A stretch of DNA of 64,000 nt from Trichomonas vaginalis G3. Taxonomy: Eukaryota; Parabasalia; Trichomonadida; Trichomonadidae. Every line of letters begins with the position of its first letter. Within the stretch, counting starts at the first letter, position 1. The stretch lies in contig NC_067203.1 of NCBI RefSeq assembly GCF_026262505.1, positions 9,486,001 to 9,550,000 on the forward strand, given 5' to 3'. The notes under the pieces were generated by a model that was not told where the DNA came from, did no database searches, and was given only the letters and a program-made list of their open reading frames with translations. Shown here in pieces: positions 63,601-64,000 of the stretch. A program made the translations under genes and the position numbers.

Positions 63601-64000
63601 TCATATGAAACACTCAAGAATTTTGAACCTAAAAATGGTGAAATTTATTACAGACTTGCAAGAAAAACTATTTTAGGATTTGGATGCAAAATAGATAAAG
63701 AATTATCAATCAGATATCTTAAAAACTCCCTCAATGAAGTTCCTATTGGAGCAATACATCTTGCGTTTATGTTGAGATGCGTCAAAGTTCCTGAAAATGT
63801 TGAAGATAAAAAGAAATATATAGATGACATCGATGATCTAGCAAATGAAATTGCTGAATTAGGGAAAAACGAAGGTGTTTCTCAGTGCAATGATGTTACA
63901 AAATATCTCAATGAAGAAGATAACATTCCAATTGAAAACAACGAAACAAAAATGGTTAGAGACTCTTTTGGACATCCAAATATTTCTCAGCCTGACCCTC
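60613..64000 (+). CDS. Protein kinase-like / Sel1-repeat protein, partial at the right edge
   Basis: The frame is open for more than 1,129 codons to the window end. The N-terminus, MFGIDIGKTTIRLSRL, has the Hsp70/actin phosphate-1 look (residues 1-20), but the rest of that fold is not evident. A kinase-like domain is centred on HYDIREDN (about residue 434) and DFDFSW (about 450), which correspond to HRDxxxxN and DFG; the DFG glycine is replaced, so it may be a pseudokinase. From about residue 640 the chain has Sel1-like repeats (AAVQYQIAQMYDG…, YGDPEAKFMIAEMM) that form an alpha-solenoid. The stop lies beyond 64000. Confidence 0.8.
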   Translation, partial: MFGIDIGKTTIRLSRLFDLQMSRFETRSFEFKASIEEFQQRIYLSKSKITHNQLAFLDDDNREVKFLFFGINSTASKEYHDYLKSLKVQYFSFPEETIKKYFTNENDQYACAIAIANAVSKEIYFPYCLHQFNQNEIPDCIDLYNPYLPNKDIKIVPNKEYSFKLSREHNIKSIYLTDLDLADEYIRKNFQNPRDNVITGYIEVKIDSKTSIRSCDILSTINCIAIVSYNEEIKESLEIIQKIRNSQKCIWFDPENKLTSQYELQPLYFRQHIVGFLNLKPEKTGLRNPQNIPSFFEFFYWTIVYGLVSIFQERHRIQCISGIQFDDEINEAIYMKTKGFITGLNSENRSAVYLYVDYKTGFIFMIKDSLPKIEIAKYPSIVEMHTINGKSVMPLYRYKSLKDIIYDINNTQKSIIVFGLLMTISKLQEQGIVHYDIREDNVLIDHNFQPILTDFDFSWKEKSQIDPRASVSQVFHPTLDRPDDIYQLAALIERLSKAANRNELIKFIKQVKNDVTDYDINQKMLQKDIFRLYNSIRNEILIDKEKIDKFDSWLQTFYIHPFVNKIKNDKDLNDEYRFVSLSLLAKEMVTERILFPETNYFEFRKYISSFRGLSNLKSNALIKLHQDDFDAKYGAAVQYQIAQMYDGVDIKAFEHYLRAASYENNSKFVAKANTELGKIFLYSKYGIIVDEKRALDYFILGAKYGDPEAKFMIAEMMQSNSHLFIPNDKMRSTLYKESLEMDDDLVYSIAGLKFLTSLSEFRDPMFGLSCLESSLYKYNIDTGSTFTEMALIYGYYDPQKIIDAYKFMRKQLSISSNTDLYRKFNFTTACEFFALIYFGYNNGFDWKVSVNSNALYSAFDGIKDYMDNIEEIGLRLEVLLLISIKEKGRVSDILPYLLEYSEYHPSDFAIGKGLLLLWCYYNDIKEDQVSNLLQQSSFGSILFQRAKDLYSHKIEPNEQHRKLLKESILHAVDVVNDPVDCILKSISQSLMGQNSKSYETLKNFEPKNGEIYYRLARKTILGFGCKIDKELSIRYLKNSLNEVPIGAIHLAFMLRCVKVPENVEDKKKYIDDIDDLANEIAELGKNEGVSQCNDVTKYLNEEDNIPIENNETKMVRDSFGHPNISQPDP

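Overview
The window is AT-rich nuclear DNA from a trichomonad parabasalid, most like Trichomonas vaginalis. The reasons are gene-dense intron-less coding regions, Inr-like TCAYW motifs 10-20 nt before several start codons, a metacaspase, gamma-adaptin, BEACH and kinase/Sel1 proteins of protist type, and three transposon classes known to be abundant there (Maverick/Polinton, Mutator-like, mariner).

Host genes, left flank (1-16.9 kb): a partial leucine-rich-repeat-like protein cut by a 1.04-kb TIR element; an AP-1 gamma-adaptin; a helical-repeat protein of unknown role; two coiled-coil proteins, one with a TSNAXIP1-like N-terminus that suggests the flagellar axoneme; an auxin-efflux-type carrier; a metacaspase; and another coiled-coil protein.

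Centre (16.55-48.3 kb): a nested set of insertions with exact boundaries. A membrane surface-protein gene (16552-16904 plus 47116-48304) is split by a Mutator-like element (16905-47106; 9-bp duplication AAATCATTT). That element carries a transposase gene, a small HP1-like chromodomain/chromoshadow gene and a helical-repeat gene. The helical-repeat gene is itself split by a 23.8-kb Maverick/Polinton (18696-42463; AG...CT ends, 6-bp duplication TAAAAT, ~0.77-kb terminal inverted repeats). Both split host genes stay in frame across a single copy of the duplication, so both insertions are recent.

The Maverick has rightward genes on its left half: a TIR gene, an unknown gene, protein-primed DNA polymerase B with an embedded HNH motif, and integrase. 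Leftward genes lie on its right half: a phage-like fibre, candidate minor structural proteins, packaging ATPase, double-jelly-roll major capsid protein, and a pVI-like amphipathic peptide. Between them lies an accessory block (26.9-33.4 kb) with a primase/SF3-helicase gene flanked by inverted iteron arrays, an inverted-repeat-flanked cassette and a KilA-N-like gene. The element is a fossil with about ten breaks, although its capsid gene looks whole. No capsid protease was recognised. Short double hairpins (5-bp stems, 3-nt loops) are scattered through it, several in frame inside genes, and are the least expected signal in the window.

Right flank (48.3-64 kb): a 1.3-kb mariner with a broken transposase sits 8 bp past the stop codon of a large, apparently degraded BEACH/WD40 gene. 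A ubiquitin-like-domain protein follows, then a long kinase/Sel1-repeat gene that runs off the right edge.
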